The notes: a model not told the origin generated them from the letters alone. A stretch of DNA of 64,000 nucleotides from Streptomyces sp. NBC_01241 (GCF_041435435.1 NZ_CP108495.1:55239-119238); one strand, 5' to 3'. Shown: positions 7,929 to 17,226, counted from the stretch's first letter. Translations and numbers: made by a program.

Positions 7929-9179
7929 GTGTCCATGAGCACTGACGAGGACCGCTATCCGGCGGTCGAAGAACTGCCCGCGCTGGTCCAGAAGGTGCTG
8001 GACGATCCGGACACCACCGACTCCGTCGCGGATCACGTCCGCTGGGTCCACCGCACCATCCGGAAGGCGCTGGAGCGGGAGGACTACAAGGAGCGGTACG
8101 GCACGTCACTGCGGGAGCTCCTCGGTCCCGGGGCCACCGCCTTGTGCGAGCTGACCGACGACGGCGAGCTGCGCCTGCGGGGATACAAGAACAACCCCAA
8201 GGGCGTGACCACCTCGCAGCGGCGCAGGTCGAGCATCCTGCGCCGGCTGGCCCGCGAGGCCGGTGTCCCCAGCGGCGCCAAGTCCTACCCCAAGCCGCCC
8301 CGGAAGCCGACGATGCCCACCTGGGCCCGCAGCCAGCTGCACAACGGGCTGAAGGCGCAGGTCGAAAAGCAGCCCTCCGATCCCGGCCTCGCCCGGATGC
8401 TCGTCGTCGTCGGCCTGGTCCTGGACGCCGCCCCCCGCACCGGCGAACTCTGCACCTGCGGCATCGTCGATCTCGCTCCCGATCTGTCCTGGGTGAAGAT
8501 CATCCGCAACCCGCAGGCGGTCGCCTCGGACCTGCACCTCACCGAGGTCTGGCCGGTCTCGCCCATCACCCAGGCGGCGCTGGAGAACTGGCTGCCGATC
8601 AGGGCCCAGCTGATCGCGGGCCTGCAAGGCAGCAAGAACGCCCTGCTCGTCTCGCACGGTCACGGCGCCTACCGGCGCGGCACCCCGCTGGGCAGGAAGG
8701 GGCTCATCGAGAGCTACGTCGCTCAGGTCGGGGAACTGAAGGGCGCGGTGACCGGCAGAGGCGGGAAGGGCTGGGAGCTCCCGGAGGGCCTGGAGCAGCT
8801 ACGGCTCGGGGTACAGGAACAGCGCACCGCCTACACCGCCGAGCAGGCGGCCGGAGCGAAGACCCCGCACTGGGGCCCGGCCGTGGTGCTCAACCCCCTG
8901 CTGCCGGAGGACGTCGAGAAGAAGAAGACGGCCGCCGCGATGGCGAAGGTGGTCCAGGCCGTCGACGCTTTCCACGCCGCTCGCGCGTCTGCCGGCGACG
9001 AGACCGACCCCAAGGTGCTGCGGGCCCGGCGCACCCTGCGGGAAACGACGCGGGCGGCCTGGGCGCGGACCGACCACACCGCCACCCTCAAACTCCTCCA
9101 CCAGGCCAAGCTCGCCAACGACGACCTCGCCGCCGCGGGGTACAAGGAACCGCTGCTGAACGCCCTGGAGCGGTCGTAA
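7929..9179 (+). CDS. diverged tyrosine-recombinase-like protein, possibly inactive
   Basis: 416 aa. GTG with GGAGGAGG seven bases upstream. Residues 155-260 resemble the start of a tyrosine recombinase catalytic domain: LVLDAAPRTGELCTCGIVDL holds the box I Arg, followed by a strand-like WVKIIRNPQA and ALLVSHGHGAYRRGTPLGRK. I do not find a convincing HxxR box or nucleophilic Tyr; the C-terminus is a charged helical tail. It may be an inactive recombinase or a recombinase-derived DNA-binding protein. The assignment is tentative. Confidence 0.6.
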   Translation: MSMSTDEDRYPAVEELPALVQKVLDDPDTTDSVADHVRWVHRTIRKALEREDYKERYGTSLRELLGPGATALCELTDDGELRLRGYKNNPKGVTTSQRRRSSILRRLAREAGVPSGAKSYPKPPRKPTMPTWARSQLHNGLKAQVEKQPSDPGLARMLVVVGLVLDAAPRTGELCTCGIVDLAPDLSWVKIIRNPQAVASDLHLTEVWPVSPITQAALENWLPIRAQLIAGLQGSKNALLVSHGHGAYRRGTPLGRKGLIESYVAQVGELKGAVTGRGGKGWELPEGLEQLRLGVQEQRTAYTAEQAAGAKTPHWGPAVVLNPLLPEDVEKKKTAAAMAKVVQAVDAFHAARASAGDETDPKVLRARRTLRETTRAAWARTDHTATLKLLHQAKLANDDLAAAGYKEPLLNALERS

Positions 9180-9257
9180 AAGCGGTCGATCCTGGCGATA
9201 CGTCTCGCGTAGGGTCCGAATCGATCAAGGTTCGTGATCAAGCACGGGGAGTTGTTG

Positions 9258-9617
9258 ATGAAGATGAAGAGGCTGACCCCGGCGCTCACCGGCGCCGCCG
9301 CGGCAGGGCTGCTGATCCTCGCGAGCGGTACCGCATCCGCCACCACGGCGCAGACCAGCGCCACGACGGTGCAGGCGAAGGCCGGATGCGTCCTCAACCC
9401 GGCGGTGGCCCACGAGAGCGTCAAGATCCGCAAGACCACCAAGGTCAACGCCACAGCCCTCGGCCTTCTCCCGAAGGGCGCGAAGGCAACGTATGTGACC
9501 TGCGGCGTGAAGCTCGCAGACAACTACTCGCTCTGCGGCTGGAAGAACGACAACCGTTGGTCGTACATCACCTACCGGGGCATCAAGGGCTACGTGCCGC
9601 TCGCCTGCGTCGTGTAG
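9258..9617 (+). CDS. secreted small SH3-like protein
   Basis: 119 aa from ATG 9258 (GGGGAG six bases upstream). A signal peptide is clear: KMKR, a hydrophobic core ALTGAAAAGLLILAS and a cleavage site near TASA-TT. The mature part (VKIRKTTKVNATALGLLPKG, WSYITYRGIKGYVPLACVV) looks like a bacterial SH3 domain, with several Cys that could form disulfides. Likely exported; such domains often bind cell-wall material. Followed by a perfect 13-bp terminator hairpin. Confidence 0.8.
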   Translation: MKMKRLTPALTGAAAAGLLILASGTASATTAQTSATTVQAKAGCVLNPAVAHESVKIRKTTKVNATALGLLPKGAKATYVTCGVKLADNYSLCGWKNDNRWSYITYRGIKGYVPLACVV

Positions 9618-9643
9618 TCCGGCCTCTCCGCAGCGAGGACTCC

Positions 9644-9677
9644 AGGGCCGCCACCCGTCAACTTGGGTGGCGGCCCT
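9644..9677 (+). terminator. 13-bp hairpin terminator after the SH3-like gene
   Basis: AGGGCCGCCACCC pairs with GGGTGGCGGCCCT around an 8-base loop (GTCAACTT), beginning 27 bp after the stop codon. Confidence 0.7.
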
Positions 9678-9738
9678 TCGGTGTGCTCAAGGGTGAACCG
9701 GCCCCACCCTGCGGGACGAGGTCCGCCAGGATGTCCGC

Positions 9739-10287
9739 ATGGCCAAGCCCGAGAATCCGTTCAACCTCGCCCTCACCTTCGTCGGCTCGTTCCAGATGGG
9801 GCCCGCCGAGCTGATCGAGTCCCTGCCGGTGCGGCAGCTCCTGCAATGGACGTTGACCACGGCGGCGCAGTCGCCGGACGAGGCCGGTGAACTCCTGGCG
9901 GCGGTGACCGCCGAGCTGGTGGCCCGTGACGAACTCCAGCTCGCCGCCGTCCTGCTGGCCCAGTTCTTCGCCCATGGCCAGCAGGGCGACGAGGACGGCG
10001 AGGCCGCCGCCGCGGCGTACCGCGAGCTCCAGCACGGCAACCACATCCCCGCCCTGCGGGTGGCGCACCTGCTCATCGAGGGGCAGATGCGCGGGGGAGA
10101 GACGGAGGCCCGGCGCATCTGGGCGGCCGAGGCCGGGCTGACGCAGGTCGCGTTCGGCGAGTGGAACCCGGTCCCGGCCAACGTGGTCCGGTGGCTGCTC
10201 GTCCTGAGCGCCCCGGTCGCCGGGTGCCCGCGCGACCGGATCGGCGCCCTGATCCGGGCACTGGAACTCGTCCCGGCCGCCGCCTGA
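9739..10287 (+). CDS. hypothetical protein
   Basis: 182 aa. ATG with AGGA about 9 bases upstream. Soluble and helical, with LLQWTLTTAAQSPDEAGELL and a hydrophobic C-terminal helix NVVRWLLVLSAPVAGCPRDR. No family recognised. It is convergent with the minus-strand gene at 10318. Confidence 0.7.
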   Translation: MAKPENPFNLALTFVGSFQMGPAELIESLPVRQLLQWTLTTAAQSPDEAGELLAAVTAELVARDELQLAAVLLAQFFAHGQQGDEDGEAAAAAYRELQHGNHIPALRVAHLLIEGQMRGGETEARRIWAAEAGLTQVAFGEWNPVPANVVRWLLVLSAPVAGCPRDRIGALIRALELVPAAA

Positions 10288-10317
10288 CCGCAGCCCGCCC
10301 GCGGCCGGGCAGCTCGG

Positions 10318-10941
10318 TCAGCGGCGACCCGCCAGGATCAGGGCGCGGGCGTGGCTCTCCACGTACTCCTGCATCCGAGCCCCGTCGAAGCGGAAGGCGT
10401 GGGCCAGCGTCACCGAAGCGAACCAGCCGCCGCACAGCAGCAGTTCGACATGGTCCCGCATCGCTGCGCCCGGCCGCGCCCACGCGACCACGAGCGCGGC
10501 GGCCCGCTGGTCCCTGGCATCCGGCGCCGCCGGGTCGGCTTCACCGCTGTGGTGCAGCTCCTCGGCGAACACCGCGGCGACGTCGACGACGAGCGAGTCC
10601 GCCGGATGCTCGACCGTCAGGCTGACCGGCTGCTCGCGCACCGTACGGGCCTGGATGTCGAGCCAGTCGGTCACCGCCGCCGGATCGCTGTCCTGCGTGA
10701 TGGACAGGCCGGCGACCGCCGTACGGCCCAGCGCGCACACGATGGGCACGATCTCGGTCCGCAGGTCCGCGCCGCGCGCCCACTTCGACATGTAGAGCAG
10801 GCCCTCGCGGACCCCGCCCCGGGCCTGGTCCACGGTCTGCTCCAGGCCCTTCCTCTCCAGCGCTCCGCCCATCAGGGACCGCACCATCGTCAGGGCGGCC
10901 ACCTGCGGGCCCACGGCCGCGCGGACCGTGCTCCGGCTCAT
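10318..10941 (-). CDS. hypothetical protein, last gene of a three-gene minus-strand operon
   Basis: 207 aa. Its ATG overlaps the stop codon of the upstream gene (10938-10941), indicating translational coupling. Mostly helical, with a central VVDVAAVFAEELHHSGEADP segment and a C-terminal VTLAHAFRFDGARMQEYVES helix. No membrane segment or known motif. Confidence 0.75.
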   Translation of the reverse strand: MSRSTVRAAVGPQVAALTMVRSLMGGALERKGLEQTVDQARGGVREGLLYMSKWARGADLRTEIVPIVCALGRTAVAGLSITQDSDPAAVTDWLDIQARTVREQPVSLTVEHPADSLVVDVAAVFAEELHHSGEADPAAPDARDQRAAALVVAWARPGAAMRDHVELLLCGGWFASVTLAHAFRFDGARMQEYVESHARALILAGRR

Positions 10942-12302
10942 CGCTCGCCCCCGTCCTCGATGACGGCCGGGGTGCCGATCGGCAGGCCCGAACGCTCCGG
11001 GTGCCGTTCGGCGGCCAGGTGCGCCCCGTGGTCGTACGCGTTCACGCCGGCGGCGTGCATCCAGTGCATGGCCCGCCGCAGCCAGTCCGCCGCGGTGTAG
11101 TCCGGCATCCGGGTCTTCGAGCGGTGCCGCTGCCAGTGCCGTTCACTGCCCAGCTCACGGCGCACCTCCGGGAGCGACTTGCCGTCGAGAGCACCGAGGG
11201 CCCTCGCCTGCGCCAGGGCGTCGAAGGCACGAGTGCCGCCCGTCGCCGCAGGCAACGCCGCCCGTGCCCCGGTCATCGCCTGACGCACGCGTGACAGGGC
11301 ATACGCGAGCTTGGGCACCCGCTCCGGCTCGATGCCCAGCTGCGCGCGCACGGCGGCCGCCGACTCGTTGAAGGCGTCTTCGTCGACGTCGACCAGCAGC
11401 CCCTCGTCCACGCGGCGCCTGATCTCGCCCAGGACGTAGGTGCAGGCGCTGGTGAAGGTGTCGGCGAGCTCGTCCAGGCCGTCGACGGCGGCCGCGAGAT
11501 CGGCCGGAGTGTCGCCGGGCGTCTCCCAGTGCTGGCAGACGTAGCCGTACAGCGCCCGCTCCGCCGTCCACACGGCGGCCGCCGGGGTGTCCGCGACCGC
11601 GGGGAGCGCCCGCTGTACCGACCTGCCCGAGGCCCGCGCACTGTAGCGCTTCTCCGGCACCGGCCCGAGCAGCTGCGCCGCGATCGGGTCCGCCGCACTC
11701 TCCGCCTCCCGCTCCTCGCCGGGCGGCGGCATCGTGCCGCCCGGCAGCGCGCACCACCCGCCCGGCGGGTAGAGCACCGCTTCGGCCCGACGCTGTTCCT
11801 CGGACGCCGCGATGATCTCCGGCAGGACCGAGACCGCGCCGGAGGCGTGGGCGGTGTGGCTGCTCCACTCCCGCAACTCGTACAGCAGCCGCGACGCCGT
11901 GCTGAGCGTCTGGTCCACCGGGTTGTCCGGGGCCTGGCCGGGCTTCGGCCACTCGGGGACCAGGCCGTCCCCGTACGTCTGCACCAGGTTCCGGAACTGG
12001 GACAGGTGCAGGTGCGCCGCGTTGATCTGGCGCGCCATCATCACCGCGACCGTGGACGGCACTTCGGCGGGCCGGTGCTTCGAGGCCCTGGGCATGTCGG
12101 GCCCGTCGCCCTCGGGGCCGGTGCCGCGCGGGGTGGAGCCGGGGCGGGTGTCGACCTCCAGGTAGTTGCGGCCGCCGCTGTAAGGGTCGGGGTCCGTCAC
12201 GGTGAAGTGCTCCGCGAGGGCGTCGAGCAGGGCCTGCGTCGCTGCGTCGTCGCCGGTGATCCGTACGCGGGCGACCCCGGGCAGGGTCTTGCGGCCGCTC
12301 AT
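10938..12302 (-). CDS. hypothetical protein, middle gene of the operon
   Basis: 454 aa. ATG at 12302 overlaps the upstream stop by four bases. The N-terminus (KTLPGVARVRITGDDAATQA) looks like a small alpha/beta domain and is followed by a proline-rich linker. The rest is helical, and the C-terminus (RMPDYTAADWLRRAMHWMHA) is Trp-rich. No catalytic motif or family recognised. Confidence 0.75.
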   Translation of the reverse strand: MSGRKTLPGVARVRITGDDAATQALLDALAEHFTVTDPDPYSGGRNYLEVDTRPGSTPRGTGPEGDGPDMPRASKHRPAEVPSTVAVMMARQINAAHLHLSQFRNLVQTYGDGLVPEWPKPGQAPDNPVDQTLSTASRLLYELREWSSHTAHASGAVSVLPEIIAASEEQRRAEAVLYPPGGWCALPGGTMPPPGEEREAESAADPIAAQLLGPVPEKRYSARASGRSVQRALPAVADTPAAAVWTAERALYGYVCQHWETPGDTPADLAAAVDGLDELADTFTSACTYVLGEIRRRVDEGLLVDVDEDAFNESAAAVRAQLGIEPERVPKLAYALSRVRQAMTGARAALPAATGGTRAFDALAQARALGALDGKSLPEVRRELGSERHWQRHRSKTRMPDYTAADWLRRAMHWMHAAGVNAYDHGAHLAAERHPERSGLPIGTPAVIEDGGER

Positions 12303-13678
12303 GACAGCGTCCCGCGGACCGCGACCAGACCGCCCAGTACGTGGCCAGCCTCGGCGGCCCGGCTCACCGCTGCCAGCCAGTCGTCGCCCTGCCGGTCGCC
12401 CACGGTGCCAGCGGGCACGACCAGGAACAGCGCCTTTCGCTGGCGGGCCGCCTGCCGCCAGTTGCCCGGGGTCGCGTATCCGCCTTCCTGCCGGTACCAG
12501 GCTCCGCCGCCCGCGCGCATCACCGAGACCATCCGGCCGCGCTCGCACCGCAGGTGCCATCCGTCCAGCTCCGGGAAGGGCTTGCCCCCGCCCAGGTCGA
12601 CGGGCTTGAACCCCTCGGACAGGCGGGCCGCCAGGTAGCCCTCGATCCCGTACTCGTCGGGCTCGCCCGGCTCGACGAGGACCAGGGGCACCATCCCGCC
12701 GCCCGGCTGCCGGGCGACGCTGAAGTGGGTGTAGTCGGCGTTCCGCGGGCCCGGCACGGTCGACTTCTCGGGCTGGCGGTCCTCGGGGGCCACGTACAGG
12801 CCGCGGCGCTGGCGCTCCGCCATCAGCTCCGGCCACGGCCAGATGCGGGTACGGCCGCAGCCGGGATGCGTCCACACCGGTTGCACCGTGTCGAGCTGGC
12901 GGCCGTCGACGGCCAGGGTCCGGGTGCTCACTCCAACGTGGACCTCCGGCTCCGCCGTCACGTCGATCGGCTCGTCACACAGGAAGCACACCACCGGGTC
13001 GCCCGAGACGGCGGACTTCTCCGCGTGCTCGACCAGACCCTGCATCTCCTCCACGCTCAGCAGCTGGTCGATGCCCGCGCTCATCAGGTAGGCGGTCCCG
13101 CTCACTGCGGAGTAGCGGCGTGTGTCCCTCTCCTCCTCGCCCGCCTCCTGGTCCGGGGCGCCGGCCTCGGCGGCCGGAGCGGTCCCGGCGGCCGCCGCCC
13201 ACAGGTCGAGCGTGTCCTCCAGGAGCGCCTCCAGGTCCTCCTGGCTCAGCTCCTCGACCGCGGCGAGGACCGCCGGGCCGTAGCCGGGGCGCCCGGTGTC
13301 ATGGGCCACGGCGTGGAACCGACGGGTGGCCGGGGAGCACGTGGCGCCGGGGGAGGGGAGCAACGAGTAGACGGTGCCGGCGAGGCTGGCAACGACGAGC
13401 CGGTCACCGGCGAGGACCTTGTCCGCGAGGCTGGCCTGGCACGGTCGGCACTTCTCCACGCAGGCCCCGATCAGCGCGGAAGCCGTCTGCATGTCGGCCT
13501 GCCGGTCGGTACCGAAGCCGGAGCCGTCGACCAGACCGATCTCGGGGCCCTGGTGGCGGTGGGCGGTGCCCGACTGGGCGGAGGTGTACGAGGCGCCGCT
13601 GGCGGCCTTCTTGGCCTTGACCCGCTCCCGCTCCGCGTGGCTCTTGCGGCGGCGGTTCTTCTTCTCGCTCTTCGACAC
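12299..13678 (-). CDS. hypothetical protein with lysine/arginine-rich N-terminus, first gene of the operon
   Basis: 459 aa from GTG 13678 with GAGAAGAG upstream. The N-terminus is strongly basic (KSEKKNRRRKSHAERERVKA). Two Cys pairs occur: CVEKCRPCQ (about 70) and CFLCDEPID (about 245) with a later HPGCGR, possible metal ligands. A C-terminal globular part follows. No family recognised. It heads the operon 12299, 10938, 10318, in which all genes are joined by 4-base overlaps. Confidence 0.75.
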   Translation of the reverse strand: MSKSEKKNRRRKSHAERERVKAKKAASGASYTSAQSGTAHRHQGPEIGLVDGSGFGTDRQADMQTASALIGACVEKCRPCQASLADKVLAGDRLVVASLAGTVYSLLPSPGATCSPATRRFHAVAHDTGRPGYGPAVLAAVEELSQEDLEALLEDTLDLWAAAAGTAPAAEAGAPDQEAGEEERDTRRYSAVSGTAYLMSAGIDQLLSVEEMQGLVEHAEKSAVSGDPVVCFLCDEPIDVTAEPEVHVGVSTRTLAVDGRQLDTVQPVWTHPGCGRTRIWPWPELMAERQRRGLYVAPEDRQPEKSTVPGPRNADYTHFSVARQPGGGMVPLVLVEPGEPDEYGIEGYLAARLSEGFKPVDLGGGKPFPELDGWHLRCERGRMVSVMRAGGGAWYRQEGGYATPGNWRQAARQRKALFLVVPAGTVGDRQGDDWLAAVSRAAEAGHVLGGLVAVRGTLS

Positions 13679-14079
13679 AGCTGACTCTTCTCGGCGCGGC
13701 ACGGTCCCATGACCCGGCGCGCACGAGATCAGCGCACGACGGAGGAGGTCGTCGAAGACGACGATGAGGAACTCGTGCGCTGGCGCGCTGCCATGTTCGG
13801 CAAGCTGACCAGGCCCGGAGGGCCCTGGCACCTTTGCCCGTGATGCCGTCTGGTCATGGGCCGGACGGCGGGCTTGGGCCTACGCGATGCCCGCACCCAG
13901 GATACTCGTCCGGCGCAGCCGGAAGGGGTGAACTGGCAGTCCCGGACGGGTGAATCCAGGCCAGGCGAGCCGTGCCCATCCCGTGTCGACCGCCGTTGTA
14001 CGCGGCGGCGCGGTCACCTGTCGCGCCACCGCGTGCGGCGCCGCGTCAGGTGGCCGCATGGTCGAACCGGAAGGCCCCG
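13679..14079. other. divergent intergenic region, no gene seen
   Basis: 400 bp between divergent starts. GCCGTC and GACGGC at about 13844-13868 could form a small hairpin. I see no convincing promoter boxes or short ORF with a ribosome site. Confidence 0.3.
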
Positions 14080-14934
14080 ATGACCGAGCAGACCCCCTCA
14101 GCCGACGGCGTTCTCGCCATCAGCGCAGCCCTCATGACGGCGTGGCAGCATCTCGCGCCAGAGCACCAGGCCCTGGCCAAGGAGGAGAAGGAGACCACCG
14201 CCCGGGAACGCCAGGGCACCCTGCGGCGCATGAGGGAGAACCTTCAGGACGCCAACAATCAAATGGTGTTCGTCCTGGACCACCTGGCCACGGTCCACGG
14301 AATGCGCGCCTTGGGGCTCCACGGCCAGCACAGCCAGGACCGCAGCGGTAACGACTACTCGCCTCTCCTCCCCGTCGGAGACCCCGACGAGAAGCTCTGT
14401 GAGGCGGCGACCATCCTTGGCGTCGCCATCGGCAACCTGGACAAGGCGTATGTGCCGACGCAGAAGTACCCCGCTCTCGCGAGGTGCCGGTGCCCGCAGT
14501 CGATGCGGCAGCTCTTCGCCGGCCTGCGCGACGCCGTCACGGCCATGTGCGCGGAACTCATGACCCGAGACCTGGCTGACGGCGCCCCCGAACTGGAGCC
14601 GTGGAAGGGCTTCCTGGACGAGCTGGAGGCCCGGGTGTGCCCCATCCTCACCCTGCCCGACCAAGCGGCTTGGCCCCTCTCCAAGCACGTGGCGGTGGCC
14701 CCCGAGCTGCGCGGCAAGCTACTGAGTGCCGGGTGCGGAAGTGCCGAGCGCGAGGTCGCGCTGTGGCTCATGTTCCAGCCGGACGACCGGCAGCAGCCAC
14801 CGGGCGAGATCGCCGCCCAGCTCGACCTTGAGCCCAGTCAGGTCGAGGAGGCGCTGGAGAAGCTGAAGGCGGTCGGTCTGCTGCGGGACGACGGGACGCT
14901 CCTCGGGGTCCACCGCGGCTCGGTCCCGGCCTGA
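14080..14934 (+). CDS. hypothetical protein with C-terminal winged-helix-like region
   Basis: 284 aa from ATG 14080 (GGAAGG five bases upstream). The N-terminal part is helical with a coiled-coil-like EHQALAKEEKETTARERQGT. The last 70 residues (EVALWLMFQPDD, EIAAQLDLEPSQVEEALEKL, KAVGLLRDDG) have the rhythm of a winged helix. It may be a DNA-binding regulator, but no family is recognised. Its stop lies 8 bp from site 2 of the TGTCACC-N5-GTTGACA set. Confidence 0.7.
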   Translation: MTEQTPSADGVLAISAALMTAWQHLAPEHQALAKEEKETTARERQGTLRRMRENLQDANNQMVFVLDHLATVHGMRALGLHGQHSQDRSGNDYSPLLPVGDPDEKLCEAATILGVAIGNLDKAYVPTQKYPALARCRCPQSMRQLFAGLRDAVTAMCAELMTRDLADGAPELEPWKGFLDELEARVCPILTLPDQAAWPLSKHVAVAPELRGKLLSAGCGSAEREVALWLMFQPDDRQQPPGEIAAQLDLEPSQVEEALEKLKAVGLLRDDGTLLGVHRGSVPA

Positions 14935-14942
14935 CGGCCACC

Positions 14943-14961
14943 TGTCACCGTTTCGTTGACA
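14943..14961. promoter_or_regulatory. TGTCACC-N5-GTTGACA site 2
   Basis: TGTCACC GTTTC GTTGACA. It overlaps the last codons and stop of the minus-strand gene at 14945, encoding LSTKR, and lies 8 bp after the stop of the converging plus-strand gene. Being downstream of both genes, it is unlikely to be a simple promoter operator for either. Confidence 0.6.
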
Positions 14962-15700
14962 GCCGGGCGTCGTCCGCCGCGAGGCGGACCGCGGACAACT
15001 CGTCGAGCAGATCGCGCACGGCGTCACGCGCCAGGGCCGCCTCGTCGGCCCGAGGGCCGGACGGTTCCAGGCCCTGCCGACCGGACGGCGCGATCCGCCA
15101 ATGCAGCATCTCCAGGCACTCGACCCTCTGCACACCGCCGGTGGCCTTGGACAGCTGGTCCAGGTAGACGGAGGCCGCGGCGTCCTCCGCCAGCTCCGGC
15201 CATGCGCCGGCGACATCGACCAGGCCGCCACCGACGGTCTCGATGCGGGCCTCGTACTTGCGGCACCACGCCTCCACCGTCCGCCGCCGTGCGCGGTCGC
15301 GCCGCTGGGCGCGGACATCGCGGTCGCTGCGGTGGGACTCGGCCGCCCGCTCCAGGCGGGTCGCCTTGGCCTCGGCGGCCTGCCGGTTCGCCATGCCGAG
15401 CGCGTCCGCGATCTTCTGCCACGACGCCGAACGGCTGCGGGCCGCACGGATCAGGTCGCGCTCCAGGGCGTCCAGGTTGGCCCGCGCCTCTTCCATCTGG
15501 GTCAGGGCGGCCAGGACGTCCTCCGCCGGGACCTCTGGCGTCTCCTCGCCGCCGCCCGCGTAGTGGCCGAGCGCCTGGGCCCGGACCTCCTGCATGAGCT
15601 TGAGCGGGTCGAGGTAGTTGCGGTTCTGGCCGTAGCGCTCGCGCAGCAGCTCCTCGGCCGCTTCCTGCATCCGTTGCTGCTTCGCGTGGTCGATCGCCAT
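14945..15700 (-). CDS. hypothetical DNA-binding-like helical protein
   Basis: 251 aa from ATG 15700 (AAGGG seven bases upstream). Residues 85-120 (SRSASWQKIADALGMANRQA, EAKATRLERA) form a plausible helix-turn-helix, followed by a very basic SHRSDRDVRAQRRDRARRRT. The C-terminus is acidic and helical. Sites 2 and 3 of the TGTCACC-N5-GTTGACA repeat bracket the gene at its stop and just upstream of its start, so it could be the protein that binds them. That link is inference. Confidence 0.7.
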   Translation of the reverse strand: MAIDHAKQQRMQEAAEELLRERYGQNRNYLDPLKLMQEVRAQALGHYAGGGEETPEVPAEDVLAALTQMEEARANLDALERDLIRAARSRSASWQKIADALGMANRQAAEAKATRLERAAESHRSDRDVRAQRRDRARRRTVEAWCRKYEARIETVGGGLVDVAGAWPELAEDAAASVYLDQLSKATGGVQRVECLEMLHWRIAPSGRQGLEPSGPRADEAALARDAVRDLLDELSAVRLAADDARLSTKR

Positions 15701-15728
15701 GGGACCACCCTTCCACACGGAAGGCGGT

Positions 15729-15747
15729 TGTCACCAAAAAGTTGACA
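15729..15747. promoter_or_regulatory. TGTCACC-N5-GTTGACA site 3
   Basis: TGTCACC AAAAA GTTGACA, 29 bp upstream of the ATG at 15700 and 13 bp past the stop of the lipoprotein gene. Same half-sites as the other three copies. Confidence 0.65.
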
Positions 15748-15759
15748 CTCGCTCAAGCG

Positions 15760-16254
15760 TCAGTGGCCGTACGTCGAACGGCACAGATCGACGATGTTCT
15801 GCCCGACCCCGTTGCGCGCCGCGGACCGGCACAGCGTCCGCATGTCGTAGGCCGGGGCGGTGTCCGGGCGGGCGCGCTGCGGCGCCTTGCGGGGCGGAGC
15901 AGCAGCAGGACGGCGGGGCGCGGCCGGAGCGGGCCGTGCCACCCGGGGCCGCTGCGGCACCACCGTTTCAGGGCGGGCGGTCCGGCGGACCGGGCGGTGC
16001 ACCTGGGCCGCCGGCGCCTGCCTCGCGCGCTCGCGCGGCGGGGTGGACGCGCGCCGCTTGCCGTCGTCCGTGCGCACCAGCTCCTCGCGGGCGGGTGCCT
16101 GGCTCGGGGACGGGGCGGAAGAGGGGGTGTACGCCGCGGCGGCGGGGGCCGGGGCCGCCGGGGGGGCGGCCGGGCGGTCGGCGGCCGGGACGCTCACGCA
16201 GGCCGAAGCGGTGAGCAGGACGAGGGGGACGAGCAGGGCGGCGAGGCGAGGCAT
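15760..16254 (-). CDS. small secreted lipoprotein
   Basis: 164 aa from ATG 16254, chosen over upstream starts because it gives MPRLAALLVPLVLLTASAC, a type II signal peptide with Cys19 as lipid anchor and GGTGA before the ATG. The mature protein is a Pro/Ala/Arg-rich low-complexity stretch of about 110 residues ending in a conserved-looking TLCRSAARNGVGQNIVDLCR with two Cys. Probably membrane-anchored on the outer face. Function unknown. Confidence 0.75.
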   Translation of the reverse strand: MPRLAALLVPLVLLTASACVSVPAADRPAAPPAAPAPAAAAYTPSSAPSPSQAPAREELVRTDDGKRRASTPPRERARQAPAAQVHRPVRRTARPETVVPQRPRVARPAPAAPRRPAAAPPRKAPQRARPDTAPAYDMRTLCRSAARNGVGQNIVDLCRSTYGH

Positions 16255-16342
16255 GTGATCACCGTGGCGCAGGCGTCGGCCGCCACCGCGTCCGACGCGG
16301 GCAGAGCCACCAGGACGGGTGACCGCCACGGCGTCGGCCGCA

Positions 16343-16361
16343 TGTCACCGGAAAGTTGACA
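16343..16361. promoter_or_regulatory. TGTCACC-N5-GTTGACA site 4
   Basis: TGTCACC GGAAA GTTGACA, about 90 bp upstream of the lipoprotein start. With site 3 it brackets the lipoprotein gene. Confidence 0.65.
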
Positions 16362-16995
16362 CGGGACCGCAGCCCGCCGGAACCATCCGACGCCCAAGAT
16401 CGCAAAAACGTGTGTTAGGAAGCATCGCCGCAGCTCACCGGCCTGTCTCCGATCTCCGCAGCGGGCCGGATTCCGGTAACTCACCGTGGTCACAGGCCGG
16501 AGAAGCCGAGGTGGGCCCGGTTACGGAGAGTGCTAACGCACGGTTTGGCAATCTTGGTCGCCGGAGGCCCGTGGGACCGACGGCCGGCACGAGGAGGCCC
16601 CATCCGCCCCGCGAGGCCACACGAGCCCCTCAGAGCGTCCAGCGGGCCGTGCGGCGCGGAATCGGGCCCGGAGGCGCTGTGCGCGCGGGAGAGGGTGAAC
16701 CAGGGCCGTTCCTGGGGGGTTTGAGGCCCGATGATGCGTCACCACCTGCACCGATACGGCGCCTTGCTTCTTCTGTCGCCGCGCGAAGCGCGTCCTTTCA
16801 TCTGTTCATCCCCCCACGGTCCGCAGACTGCAACGGCGGGTCAGGGGAGCACGGACGAGAAGCAGCGCGGAGGGGTGGGGCGGGGCCTGCTCAGCCCGGG
16901 ACGGGCCGCAGGGAAGGGCTGGACCCCGGCCACGGCCCCGCCCCGGCCCTCCGCCCCTCTTTCGCGCGCCCTTGGGCGCGCACTCTCAAGACAGG

Positions 16996-17009
16996 GGGAT
17001 AATTAACCT
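16996..17009. promoter_or_regulatory. GGGATAATTAACCT motif, copy 2
   Basis: Identical to the copy at 7888-7901. It faces the inverted copy at 17227-17240 across about 220 bp of hairpin-rich DNA. Confidence 0.45.
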
Positions 17010-17226
17010 CCGGCGCCTTTACAGGCTGAGCGGTGGCCCGCTCCGCTCACAGGTGCGGCGCCGTGGGCATGGGCTGAGCCCGTGCCCATCGGTGCCCTGC
17101 CCTCCACTCAGGCCGCAGACGCCGCTACTACGTCGCGGGGGCTCGTCGCGGCACGTCAGCCCGGGTGTCCCGAGGGGGAGTGGGCCCAGCAGGGCCCACT
17201 GACCCGAGGGAGGAGGATCGGGCGCG

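Noticed and set aside
7255..16361. TGTCACC-N5-GTTGACA sites as integron attC sites
   Set aside because: They are only 19 bp, lack the paired R and L boxes and variable stem of attC, and no integron integrase was recognised; kept only as a boundary pattern.
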